Source of the DNA: a virus
Virus record (IMG/VR): IMGVR_UViG_3300030102_000699
Coordinates: 288 to 25,595 of that record
Length of the DNA: 25,308 nucleotides
Direction: 5' to 3' (one strand)
Each line of letters starts with the position of its first letter. Within the stretch, counting starts at the first letter, position 1. Below the pieces are notes generated by a model. It saw only the letters and a list, made by a program, of their open reading frames with translations. It was not told the DNA's origin and did no database searches. Of the stretch, positions 1 to 6,930 are shown in pieces. The position numbers and the translations under genes were made by a program.

Positions 1-419
1 GTCTAGAGTATACGCAGATTACACCACGCAAAATAAAAGGCGACCCAGAGTTAACTGCGGAAGCACGTGGTATTATGGGTAAGTTTGTAGAAACGGGTAT
101 TCAAGATTACATTATTAATGACCCAGAATATAATGGCCTGACAACATCTATTGAAAAGAAAGCTGCTCTACGTGCAAGAGTAAATGAACTGAGGTCAGAA
201 GCACGTTCTAGGGTACTGAACGTAAAACAATATGTAGACATAGAAGACCAGAGACGTATAGCACGTGCAGTATACTTTAACGTACCGTCATCTAAGCGTG
301 ACCTAATTGCTTTATATTATAATAGAGAAACAGGAAAAGATTTAGGTGACACAAAAGATTATTTAACTGCTATAGCTGTAGCAGATAAACATCCTGAACT
401 ACAAATTAATCTAAAATAA
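1..419 (+). CDS. C-terminal part of a virion-associated protein (partial)
   Basis: An open frame enters from the left edge (first complete codon at position 3) and stops at 419. About 138 residues are visible, so the first internal Met at 75 is probably not the start. The fragment is charged, helical and rich in Arg, Lys and Glu, with no enzyme motif or membrane segment that I can see. It is the last gene before a strong terminator and points the same way as the late genes at the other end of the window. I therefore infer the end of a large structural or internal virion protein. The exact family is not recognised. Confidence 0.7.
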   Translation, partial: LEYTQITPRKIKGDPELTAEARGIMGKFVETGIQDYIINDPEYNGLTTSIEKKAALRARVNELRSEARSRVLNVKQYVDIEDQRRIARAVYFNVPSSKRDLIALYYNRETGKDLGDTKDYLTAIAVADKHPELQINLK

Positions 420-420
420 C

Positions 421-446
421 AGGGGGCAATTAAGCCCCCTCTTTTT
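421..446 (+). terminator. Rho-independent terminator between convergent units
   Basis: A perfect 7-bp GC-rich stem (AGGGGGC / GCCCCCT) with a 6-nt AATTAA loop is followed by CTTTTT. It begins two bases after the stop of the rightward virion gene. Read on the other strand, the same hairpin contains the stop of the last leftward gene and is followed by a weaker U-rich stretch (TGTTATTTT), so it may also end the early transcript. Confidence 0.9.
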
Positions 447-588
447 GTAACCATATCCAAAAGTCTGCTGGCCCTGTGCGTATGCAATCACATACTGTAT
501 TAATGATAGCCATACTGAACATATAACCGAACCACATGGCTATCACTCCAATGCATAGGTACAATAGTATCCTACCTATTATCTCCAT
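430..588 (-). CDS. Small membrane protein, last gene of the early unit
   Basis: This 52-residue protein starts at an ATG inside the end of the MazG gene (17-bp overlap), after a purine-rich GGGGGTG stretch. Residues about 4-30 form a continuous hydrophobic segment, followed by a short polar tail with Cys-Asp-Cys and a Trp-rich end, as expected for a single-span membrane protein. The same frame is open further upstream, but that part lies wholly in the MazG gene and the coupled start fits better. The stop falls in the terminator loop. Function is unknown. Confidence 0.55.
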   Translation of the reverse strand: MEIIGRILLYLCIGVIAMWFGYMFSMAIINTVCDCIRTGPADFWIWLQKEGA

Positions 589-952
589 CACCCCCAAGTG
601 TACCTCGCTCACTTCGTCCTGACAGTTTAGCGTAATTCTCAGAAGCAATATCAGAAAGATTGAAACCCAAGTCATGTGCCAAAGCTGCACAATACCATAA
701 GACATCCCCAATCTCCGCTGCTATTTCAACCTTCTTTACTTCAAATGATTCCTTGTCTGCCCCATCTCTAATGAACTTCTTTACTTTGTTGGCAACCTCA
801 CCTGCCTCACCAGCCAAGCCAAGCGCAGGATAAAGTATCCTATGCGTGGCAGGGTATATGGCAAACTTAACCGACTTACGTTGGTACTCGTCAAGCTGCA
901 TGTCTTTGTACCGTTGCTGTAACCATTCCTTCGCTTCTTGCTCCAAACTCAT
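572..952 (-). CDS. mazG: MazG-like nucleotide pyrophosphohydrolase
   Basis: The 126-residue protein has the all-alpha NTP pyrophosphohydrolase signature: GEAGEV with Glu49 and Glu52, then EIGDVLWY with Glu80 and Asp83, which together bind Mg2+. MazG enzymes convert NTPs or dNTPs to NMPs plus pyrophosphate. In marine phages they are thought to adjust nucleotide or alarmone pools. I chose the ATG at 952 because AAGGAG lies seven bases before it; the frame stays open further upstream only across the preceding gene. It shares an operon with ribonucleotide reductase, which fits a nucleotide-metabolism role. The true substrate cannot be read from sequence. Confidence 0.85.
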   Translation of the reverse strand: MSLEQEAKEWLQQRYKDMQLDEYQRKSVKFAIYPATHRILYPALGLAGEAGEVANKVKKFIRDGADKESFEVKKVEIAAEIGDVLWYCAALAHDLGFNLSDIASENYAKLSGRSERGTLGGDGDNR

Positions 953-1448
953 CGAACAACTCCTTTGTTTTCTTCTGCGAAATTTTGAACCATTCCAGCT
1001 TTCGCTCACTTGCTTCTACCTCAAACAAGCTATGCAAATCTTTTTCTGCTTTAGTATTGTCTTCTACACGTAGTTTACACAGCAACTTGAACTCTCTGAA
1101 TGGGTCAGCAGTCTGGTAGCTTCCAAGTCTGTTCTCAGCAACCATTGCCTTACCAATCTTTACCCATCCTTTACGCAAGGGGTGTATTATTGCGTACACA
1201 TCACCTGCTTTTTCTTGATGGTAAAGACGTGTGACAAGTTCGTTGATGTCATTTACAGATGTATTTTGAAACACAATCTTGTCCATCTTACCACCCTGCT
1301 GTAAGTAACCTTCTAGTGTTCTGTACTTACGCTTGTAAAAGATTAATCCAACAGGACTCATGTGATGGTTCTTTCCGGGGTTGCGCCAAGTTGTACCATC
1401 AAAAACTTTACCGTCTTCTCTAACATCCCAATTTTCAGGCTTCTTCAT
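891..1448 (-). CDS. T5orf172 / GIY-YIG-like domain protein
   Basis: The 185-residue protein has an N-terminal part of about 80 residues with no domain I know, then a GIY-YIG-superfamily-like core of the T5orf172 kind. The core shows YAII at 85-88, VKIGK at 96-100, Arg107, YQTADP at 111-116, the AEKDLHSLFE helix at 134-143 and EWF at 152-154. Such domains are usually nucleases or nuclease-derived DNA-binding modules. GGAG lies just before the ATG. The 3' end overlaps the MazG gene by 62 bp, unusually long for this genome. It could be a homing-type endonuclease or a DNA-binding protein; the sequence does not decide. Confidence 0.7.
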   Translation of the reverse strand: MKKPENWDVREDGKVFDGTTWRNPGKNHHMSPVGLIFYKRKYRTLEGYLQQGGKMDKIVFQNTSVNDINELVTRLYHQEKAGDVYAIIHPLRKGWVKIGKAMVAENRLGSYQTADPFREFKLLCKLRVEDNTKAEKDLHSLFEVEASERKLEWFKISQKKTKELFDEFGARSEGMVTATVQRHAA

Positions 1449-1677
1449 TTTCTTCTCCTTCCTTTTGTTGCGGAATAAAAAACTTGTTCAGCATCTCTAG
1501 CTTATCGTGATAGTCTGCTACGTGTCCAAGTTCAATCTCGATTGCTTCTTGTATATCCTGATGCTCACCAATCCCTGCTGGATGTTCAAGCAACACCTCT
1601 ATATTAGCAAGATGTTTATTGATATGTCCAGCAAAATGTGACCGGGCTGCATTAATCAGTACCTGCCTCACGCTCAT
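1435..1677 (-). CDS. Conserved-looking hypothetical phage protein
   Basis: An 80-residue, predominantly helical protein with several His residues and a Glu-rich tail. It resembles small helical proteins I have seen in marine phages but has no named function. GGAG precedes the ATG by eight bases. It overlaps the upstream 44-residue gene by 26 bp and the downstream T5orf172-like gene by 14 bp, consistent with coupled translation in the early unit. Confidence 0.7.
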   Translation of the reverse strand: MSVRQVLINAARSHFAGHINKHLANIEVLLEHPAGIGEHQDIQEAIEIELGHVADYHDKLEMLNKFFIPQQKEGEENEEA

Positions 1678-1786
1678 CTTCTTTCTCCTTCTCTTTTAGT
1701 TTCATCCACTCTTCATAACATGGATGGTTTTGGGGCGGGTCATATTGAATCCACCCCTCACCCTGTTTCCATATTAGTTTACTCAC
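1652..1786 (-). CDS. Small hypothetical protein, GTG start
   Basis: This 44-residue protein begins at a GTG overlapping the end of the preceding small membrane gene by eight bases (GTGAGTAA). It has an aromatic N-terminal half (WKQGEGWIQYDPP) and a highly charged Lys/Glu C-terminal half. The C-terminal codons also carry the ribosome-binding site of the next gene. The composition looks protein-like and fills an otherwise empty stretch after ribonucleotide reductase. Function unknown. Confidence 0.5.
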   Translation of the reverse strand: MSKLIWKQGEGWIQYDPPQNHPCYEEWMKLKEKEKEDEREAGTD

Positions 1787-1907
1787 TATTCTGCTTCCTA
1801 AATCTATGTTTGAAGAACACAACTAGGTTAAGGGTGGTGTTTACTGTAATCATCACGAGTATCCACCACTGCCACCACAGCAAGTCTAATCCACTACACT
1901 CTATCAT
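1779..1907 (-). CDS. Small Trp-rich membrane protein
   Basis: The 42-residue protein starts at a TAATG overlap with the ribonucleotide reductase stop. Residues about 8-32 are strongly hydrophobic with a WWQWW cluster, followed by a basic KHRFRK tail, giving a single-span topology with a cytoplasmic positive end. No function is recognised. The coupled junctions on both sides support real translation. Confidence 0.55.
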   Translation of the reverse strand: MIECSGLDLLWWQWWILVMITVNTTLNLVVFFKHRFRKQNSE

Positions 1908-3847
1908 TATGCTGCTGTCAAGTCAACAACTTCACAGACACCTGCTGTACAAGCTAACTCCCTGCCACCTGATGTAGTGTCTTCCTTCTCAAACTCTTGC
2001 AGTGCCGTCCAGTCAATAGAACGTGGCATCAAGGCTTGCAGTTCAGAGTATTCATCAGCATCAATGTCCTGATATGGTGCTTGTTTATATGTATGCTCAC
2101 TGAAAGGCAGGAAGCTAATGCCTGACACTTCATCAAAGTGTTCATACACCCAAGAGCCTACATCCATCCACTCATGCTCTTTTACAGATATAGTGACAGA
2201 TGGTTTGTGTTCACACCAATGACGCTGATACTTTAGCCACAGGTCTAGCTGCTGAATAGCTGTCATCTCAGTGCGTGTTACCGCAGCAATAGGAGACTTC
2301 ATTGGAAAGCTAAACACTGTAGTTGAGTCAGGCTTCATGACATCAGGCTCTGCAGGAATACCAGCATTAATCATGAACTGTGTCAATGGGTCTTTGTTAT
2401 CACCACGTACAGTACGAATGTAATACGGATTGTGACGAGCATGAATACCTGACGCACTATCAACTAACTGCGACACTGTACCTGATGGCTTAACACAAGT
2501 GATTGCTGTAGAAACAGGGATACCAATTGCATGAGCGACAGACTCATTTGTATTGATAGCCATCTGCTTTAACTCTTCCAGCACCTCATTGATGTTCATG
2601 CCATACTGTGCGCTTTTACCTGACAGGATGTCATTGTCCATGATACCTGTTAGTGATACACCCAATAAGCGTTCTTCCTCTGTGTTGTCCTTCCATATCT
2701 TACGCAAGTATTTGAAGTCAGTCAGTGTGGATTGGAACGTACCTAGAATAGTAGCTAGTCTAACCTTCTTTGCTAGGTCATCTACGCTATCCGTAGCACG
2801 TGCAACTACCTCAGACAAGTTACAGAACTGATATGGACGTAATATAATTTCACTACAGGGGTTACATCCGAAATCATGTTCTGCATCTCTGCGTCCGTTC
2901 TTGGCTGCTTGCTTCTGTGCAGACTGACGGTTGAAGATACCACGCTCACCTGACTTACTTTCGTACAGTGATAGCCATTCACGCATGAATGTACCCATCT
3001 GTGGCTTCTCTTTGTAGGCAACGCTGTTGTTTGCAAGCGCACGTTGTCCTTCGTTCTCCCACCATTGACCTGCTTTAGCATGACGCATCTGGTCATCGTT
3101 CAGGTTTGACAGGCTGATGAGTGCGCTGCGTCTGACCCCACCGACAACTACAACCTCACCAATCTTACACATCATATCGTGACATTCAATAGGATACAGT
3201 CTGCGACCTTTTGCACCTTTGAAGATGTCAATGATAAACTCAAACAACTCTTCCAATGGGGCAGGGCCAGATGCTCTACCACCAAATGTCTTGAGCCTTG
3301 CACCTGCAGGACGTACCTCTGATACATCCCATTGTGGTATCTGTCCTGCATACAGCATGGCAATCAACTCACGTAATGACTTAGCCCAGCCGGGTCTGCT
3401 GTCACCTACCTTGATTACTGTGCTTGTGCTATGCATATCTTCGTTTACGATAGGTAGCTTTTCAACGTGATGACGTTCTACTGAGAAGCCAACACCTGTG
3501 CCACACATAAGGATATACATTGTCTCATCAAACGCACGTGGGCTATCCACTGGTACATATGAGCAGTTATAGCCACCTACATGGCAACGGTCTAGTGCAG
3601 GACCTGCTGTCATTAAGGCTCTCATGCTAGGCATAATCTCTTGATTAAGCACGGCCTGTTCTAGTTCATTACGTGTGCTATCGTCCATCTTGTAGTTATG
3701 CTTCTTCTCAAGATGCTTCTGCATGTAATCAAAATAACGGCCTACTGTTTCAGACCATGTTTCTCGTCTCTGTTCATCTTCTTTCCACCTTGCATAACGA
3801 GACAAGGCAATAAAGTTTTGATAATCTGTAGGTAAATAATTGTTCAT
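1907..3847 (-). CDS. nrdJ: Adenosylcobalamin-dependent (class II) ribonucleoside-triphosphate reductase
   Basis: The 646-residue enzyme reduces ribonucleotides to deoxyribonucleotides using a B12-derived radical. Key residues can be read: the finger-loop site at 327-333 (GCNPCSE) with Asn329, the candidate thiyl Cys331 and Glu333; the redox partner Cys342; an N-terminal partner at Cys95; and a C-terminal CxxxxC pair at 633 and 638 for re-reduction. It is shorter than the roughly 740-residue Lactobacillus monomeric enzyme. AGGAG lies before the ATG. B12 dependence means it works without oxygen or an iron subunit but needs host cobalamin. It supplies dNTPs for replication alongside MazG and the polymerase genes. 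Confidence 0.93.
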   Translation of the reverse strand: MNNYLPTDYQNFIALSRYARWKEDEQRRETWSETVGRYFDYMQKHLEKKHNYKMDDSTRNELEQAVLNQEIMPSMRALMTAGPALDRCHVGGYNCSYVPVDSPRAFDETMYILMCGTGVGFSVERHHVEKLPIVNEDMHSTSTVIKVGDSRPGWAKSLRELIAMLYAGQIPQWDVSEVRPAGARLKTFGGRASGPAPLEELFEFIIDIFKGAKGRRLYPIECHDMMCKIGEVVVVGGVRRSALISLSNLNDDQMRHAKAGQWWENEGQRALANNSVAYKEKPQMGTFMREWLSLYESKSGERGIFNRQSAQKQAAKNGRRDAEHDFGCNPCSEIILRPYQFCNLSEVVARATDSVDDLAKKVRLATILGTFQSTLTDFKYLRKIWKDNTEEERLLGVSLTGIMDNDILSGKSAQYGMNINEVLEELKQMAINTNESVAHAIGIPVSTAITCVKPSGTVSQLVDSASGIHARHNPYYIRTVRGDNKDPLTQFMINAGIPAEPDVMKPDSTTVFSFPMKSPIAAVTRTEMTAIQQLDLWLKYQRHWCEHKPSVTISVKEHEWMDVGSWVYEHFDEVSGISFLPFSEHTYKQAPYQDIDADEYSELQALMPRSIDWTALQEFEKEDTTSGGRELACTAGVCEVVDLTAA

Positions 3848-3851
3848 GGGG

Positions 3852-3998
3852 TCACTCCTGTATTGTTCTTATATTACGTATTCTAATGCCTTCTATGTCG
3901 TAGAGGTATTCCTCTACACTCTCTTCCAATTCCTCTGCCACATTTTCATCTGCCGGAACTGGGTATTCTTCTGGGTCTACATCCATCGTAAGAAACAT
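3852..3998 (-). CDS. Small acidic hypothetical protein
   Basis: A 48-residue, strongly acidic protein (many Glu and Asp, ending with a more basic stretch RIRNIRTIQE). It starts one base after the DUF3310 stop, and its own stop lies a few bases before the ribonucleotide reductase start, where its last codons form that gene's AGGAG site. An internal Met5 is an alternative start. Function unknown; the tight fit between two firm genes is the main support. Confidence 0.55.
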   Translation of the reverse strand: MFLTMDVDPEEYPVPADENVAEELEESVEEYLYDIEGIRIRNIRTIQE

Positions 3999-3999
3999 C

Positions 4000-4290
4000 T
4001 TAACTCTTATCATCGTAGTAGCCCTCTACTTCTGTTGTCAATTTGTCCAGATACCACTGTGCTTTCTTCAAGTCTTCAGTACCATTCTTGTAACGGTAAC
4101 GCCAGAGATACTTCATGATGTTGCCCTGCAAGTAGAACTCAAACCCATCACCAAGTGCCGCAGCAATAGCATCAATACATTCAATGCCTGAAGCATTATA
4201 ATGTGGTGGTTTGTTTACCATGTCACTCTGAGCATTAGCTTGCTTTTCTTTTTCAATACTTTTCATTATATTCATATAACTTGTCATCAT
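4000..4290 (-). CDS. DUF3310 family protein
   Basis: The 96-residue protein carries the hallmark pattern of DUF3310: KPPHYN at 27-32, an ECIDAI helix and GNIMKYLWRYRYKNG at 57-71, followed by DLKKAQWYLDKL. This family is widespread in phages. It is often labelled a nucleotide kinase, but without firm biochemical proof as far as I know. It starts in an ATGATG run overlapping the upstream stop; the second ATG is an equally good start. It lies beside ribonucleotide reductase in the nucleotide-metabolism section. Confidence 0.85.
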   Translation of the reverse strand: MMTSYMNIMKSIEKEKQANAQSDMVNKPPHYNASGIECIDAIAAALGDGFEFYLQGNIMKYLWRYRYKNGTEDLKKAQWYLDKLTTEVEGYYDDKS

Positions 4291-4643
4291 GCACTCCCTT
4301 CTGTTTTAGTTCCAAAGTCAATCTTTACTACGTTGCCCTCTTCGCTAACAACTTCTGGCTTTCTTTCTAACTCAACATCGTAGTGTCTGTCAACCTTTTC
4401 CATCACATATTCGTGAACTAAATCACGGAAGTCTTCATTCAATTCCATTACAGGAATTGTTGATGCCAGCATTTTACAGAAGTGCATAACCTGAAAGTAG
4501 TCTTCATCGTCAAGGTCATTCTCTGGTTGTGTTATAATGGCTACGTCAATCTCTCCGTTCCACATACCCTTACTATCACGAGTAGGTCTAACACGCACAA
4601 CAAAATCTTCTGCTTCAATTTTTTCTAGTTCTATCTTAGACAT
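4287..4643 (-). CDS. Hypothetical protein of the replication operon
   Basis: A 118-residue acidic protein with no motif I recognise. It seems to have an N-terminal beta-rich part (about 1-40), a helical middle and a short C-terminal strand. AAGGAG precedes the ATG by about eight bases, and the stop overlaps the DUF3310 start. Its place directly after endonuclease I suggests an accessory role in DNA or nucleotide metabolism, which is only inference. Confidence 0.7.
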   Translation of the reverse strand: MSKIELEKIEAEDFVVRVRPTRDSKGMWNGEIDVAIITQPENDLDDEDYFQVMHFCKMLASTIPVMELNEDFRDLVHEYVMEKVDRHYDVELERKPEVVSEEGNVVKIDFGTKTEGSA

Positions 4644-4645
4644 AT

Positions 4646-5107
4646 TTACTTACTCCTTTTTAATTTTGTACCTGAAAACTTAATGAAGTCAGGGTAGTTG
4701 TTCTTGCCTTTTTCTTTTAGCCATTCTTCTGGAATGACACGTTCGGCTACCTTGAACCCATACTTGTCACACCATGCACCGTATGTTGACTTAGCACCCT
4801 TGCGTAACTTACGTCTGCTATTTTCAAACACAAACCGTATGTCTAACTTAGGATGTTGTTTTTTTATGGCAAGATGTTTACGTCTATCAGCAGTAGTAAA
4901 CATGCCCTTAGTCTCAATTATAATACCATTATCCAACACGAAGTCTGGGGTATATGTACGATAGGCTAGGTCTTCCCACTCTATCTTCATACACTCGTAA
5001 GCATACCCAATGTTCTGCTCTTCGAGTGCCGCAGCAATCTTAACCTCAAGACCACTGCGATACCCATACTTACGTGCGGCTCTGAACTGCTTATAGTTAG
5101 GCGACAT
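4646..5107 (-). CDS. T7 endonuclease I-like Holliday junction resolvase
   Basis: The 153-residue protein matches phage T7 gene 3 endonuclease I in length (149 aa) and in its catalytic residues, which fall at nearly identical positions: Glu21, Asp55 in TPDF, and Glu65 and Lys67 in ETKG. T7 endonuclease I resolves branched DNA and breaks down host DNA. I chose the ATG at 5107, which overlaps the exonuclease stop by 11 bp. A TTG at 5134 would add nine residues but places more sequence inside the upstream gene. With the exonuclease and SSB it forms a recombination and DNA-processing set. Confidence 0.92.
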   Translation of the reverse strand: MSPNYKQFRAARKYGYRSGLEVKIAAALEEQNIGYAYECMKIEWEDLAYRTYTPDFVLDNGIIIETKGMFTTADRRKHLAIKKQHPKLDIRFVFENSRRKLRKGAKSTYGAWCDKYGFKVAERVIPEEWLKEKGKNNYPDFIKFSGTKLKRSK

Positions 5108-5966
5108 TTGCTTTGTACTTGTCTGCAAGTTCAACGTAGTCTACTAACTTAGGCATTGCAGCTTTTGACATCACAGCAGGAAGCTGAACTGTATTAGGCC
5201 AGCAATCCTTTCTATATGCACAGAAGCTACAGTTCTTGTTCAGAACCTTGTTGCCCGTAGGTTTTCCCCTAAATGTTTCCTCTTCTGCCTCGTAACAACG
5301 CTCAAACTTATTGTTGTCTAAATCAGACACCAACTGTTCTATCTTACTAACCTCTTCGTCAATGTCAAGACCTGTTGCCGGAACATACTTAAACTGTCCA
5401 TTAGCCTTGTTGACTACCCACCAGCCACCAGCTTTCTTGCCGGATGCTTTAGCATACCCTGCTAGTTGTGCAACGTACCCAAAGGAATCATTGCTTGCCA
5501 GAGTATTGTAGGATTCAAACTTGTTTGTGTATGACCAGTTTGAAGCTGATTTAATATCATCAACTGCATCCCGAATGACAATATCATATGTGCCAGACAC
5601 GTTACTATTACTGAGGTTAAGAGTAACTTTTTTACTATCTTCATATTTTACTCCCGCTTCTGTTAATAGTCCTTTGAAGACAGCTTCAACGATGTCTCCA
5701 ATCATCATGTTCATCACGAATGTAGTTGGCTTTGGTAGACCAACCTCTGGCTTGTTTTTCTCGTACCAGAGTTGGCAGGAAGGTCTGCCTACGTTTGACA
5801 TACGCAAGCTGAACTTCCCACCCCTCTTGTGTCCACCAAACTGCCGACTCAACGCATCTTTTATGTCGCTTGCTACTTGGTCAATGGTTTTATCAGACAT
5901 TGTAGATTTGCCTGATACTGCATCTTCCAAGTACTGATGCAATGCGAGTTCAGCAGGATGGTTCAT
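5097..5966 (-). CDS. PD-(D/E)XK exonuclease of the RecB/Cas4 type with an Fe-S cluster motif
   Basis: The 289-residue protein has a RecB-family nuclease core: Glu94 in GDIVEAVF, Asp128 in TYDIVI, the DIK motif with Asp137 and Lys139, and QLAGY with Gln167 and Tyr171. Four cysteines frame the core: Cys64 (RPSC), then Cys246, Cys249 and Cys255 (CSFCAYRKDC). This is the arrangement that binds a 4Fe-4S cluster in Cas4 and AddB. It probably takes the place of T7 gp6 exonuclease, resecting DNA for recombination and degrading host DNA. The start overlaps the SSB stop by TAATG. There are no CRISPR genes nearby, so a CRISPR role is unlikely. Confidence 0.88.
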   Translation of the reverse strand: MNHPAELALHQYLEDAVSGKSTMSDKTIDQVASDIKDALSRQFGGHKRGGKFSLRMSNVGRPSCQLWYEKNKPEVGLPKPTTFVMNMMIGDIVEAVFKGLLTEAGVKYEDSKKVTLNLSNSNVSGTYDIVIRDAVDDIKSASNWSYTNKFESYNTLASNDSFGYVAQLAGYAKASGKKAGGWWVVNKANGQFKYVPATGLDIDEEVSKIEQLVSDLDNNKFERCYEAEEETFRGKPTGNKVLNKNCSFCAYRKDCWPNTVQLPAVMSKAAMPKLVDYVELADKYKANVA

Positions 5967-6868
5967 TACGCTACCTCGTCTTCCTCAATCTCAATATCAA
6001 CCAAGCTATCTACAACGTCCACGTCATCGTCATCCATGTCAGAGTTAGCTTTTTCTGCCCATGCGTTTGCGATGTACGAGTTGTAGTTATCCACCCATGA
6101 CATGAAGTCAGCAAACATTGCTTGGTCTTCGTCACTGATGTTGATTGTGTTTGAGACATCTAGCGACACTACTGGAAGGTAAAAGGCATTACCATTAGGT
6201 AACTTTCTTTCCTGAGTGTTAGCCGTAATGATGTGCTGTACAGGAAGACGCTGCATCTTTGCAAGTGAGGTAAAACTCTCACCGACAATCTTGAAAGCAT
6301 CTCGATTGTCAATCTCCCAAATGAATGGCACTGCCCCTAAGTCAGCAGCATCTCCATTAACGGTGATGGCATCGTTAAGTTCTACCGTACCAAGTACAAC
6401 ACGAACACGTTTAATCTGCTTGATTAACTCTTGTGTCTTCTCAGGCAGAGCCTTGAAGTCCTTGATGTAACCAGCAGGTTTGCCACAGTTAAAGCCACCG
6501 TCATTATCCTTGAGGTCAATGTTCAAGTCATCATTCATAAGTGTTTTAATGTAGCGATTAGGAGCATCACCCATGCCACGTACAAAACGCTTGTACATGA
6601 AACGCTGCATGAATGGACGCATCTTAATAGATGAAGCGTAGTAAGTGTCACCATCAGGAACTTCCAGCTTGTATGTACCGCCAGATACTACTTCCATGTT
6701 GACCATCTTACCTTTTACTTCGGTCTGCCCCATGACGGGGCTGTGATTGATACGCAAACGAGCAAGCGTACTGGACTTTTGCTTTTGGTTAGATGCCTCA
6801 GAGGCAATCCCCATTGCTTTAGCCATAGCAGCGTAGTTATTAGCATCAATTGTAGTCAGTTGTGTCAT
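5966..6868 (-). CDS. Single-stranded DNA-binding protein (probable)
   Basis: The 300-residue protein ends in a long acidic tail (DMDDDDVDVVDS...IEIEEDEVA), the feature by which phage SSBs such as T7 gp2.5 recruit polymerase and helicase. The body mixes beta-rich segments with aromatic residues and has no catalytic motif. Position between the polymerase and the nucleases matches gp2.5 in T7-like genomes, and it is preceded by its own consensus-like promoter. A ribosome-binding site (GAAGGAG) lies before the ATG. The assignment rests on tail and context rather than a recognised OB-fold signature. Confidence 0.72.
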   Translation of the reverse strand: MTQLTTIDANNYAAMAKAMGIASEASNQKQKSSTLARLRINHSPVMGQTEVKGKMVNMEVVSGGTYKLEVPDGDTYYASSIKMRPFMQRFMYKRFVRGMGDAPNRYIKTLMNDDLNIDLKDNDGGFNCGKPAGYIKDFKALPEKTQELIKQIKRVRVVLGTVELNDAITVNGDAADLGAVPFIWEIDNRDAFKIVGESFTSLAKMQRLPVQHIITANTQERKLPNGNAFYLPVVSLDVSNTINISDEDQAMFADFMSWVDNYNSYIANAWAEKANSDMDDDDVDVVDSLVDIEIEEDEVA

Positions 6869-6901
6869 ATTTTTTCTCCTTCTATTTGTGAAAGTCTGAT
6901 A

Positions 6902-6930
6902 GTTATATCAGCTTACATCCTTCGTGTCAA
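6902..6930 (-). promoter_or_regulatory. Sigma70-type promoter for the SSB-recombination-RNR section
   Basis: On the leftward strand, TTGACA (6925-6930) and TATAAC (6902-6907) are separated by exactly 17 bp. The site mostly overlaps the last codons of the polymerase gene and lies about 35 bp before the SSB start. It could boost expression of SSB and the genes after it independently of the replication genes upstream. Confidence 0.7.

Noticed and set aside
1720-1977. Rightward frame after ribonucleotide reductase
   Set aside because: It runs antisense to two coupled small leftward genes and the reductase end, with no start signal.
2553-2831. Rightward frame inside ribonucleotide reductase
   Set aside because: Antisense shadow of a firmly identified gene, without a ribosome-binding site or family match.
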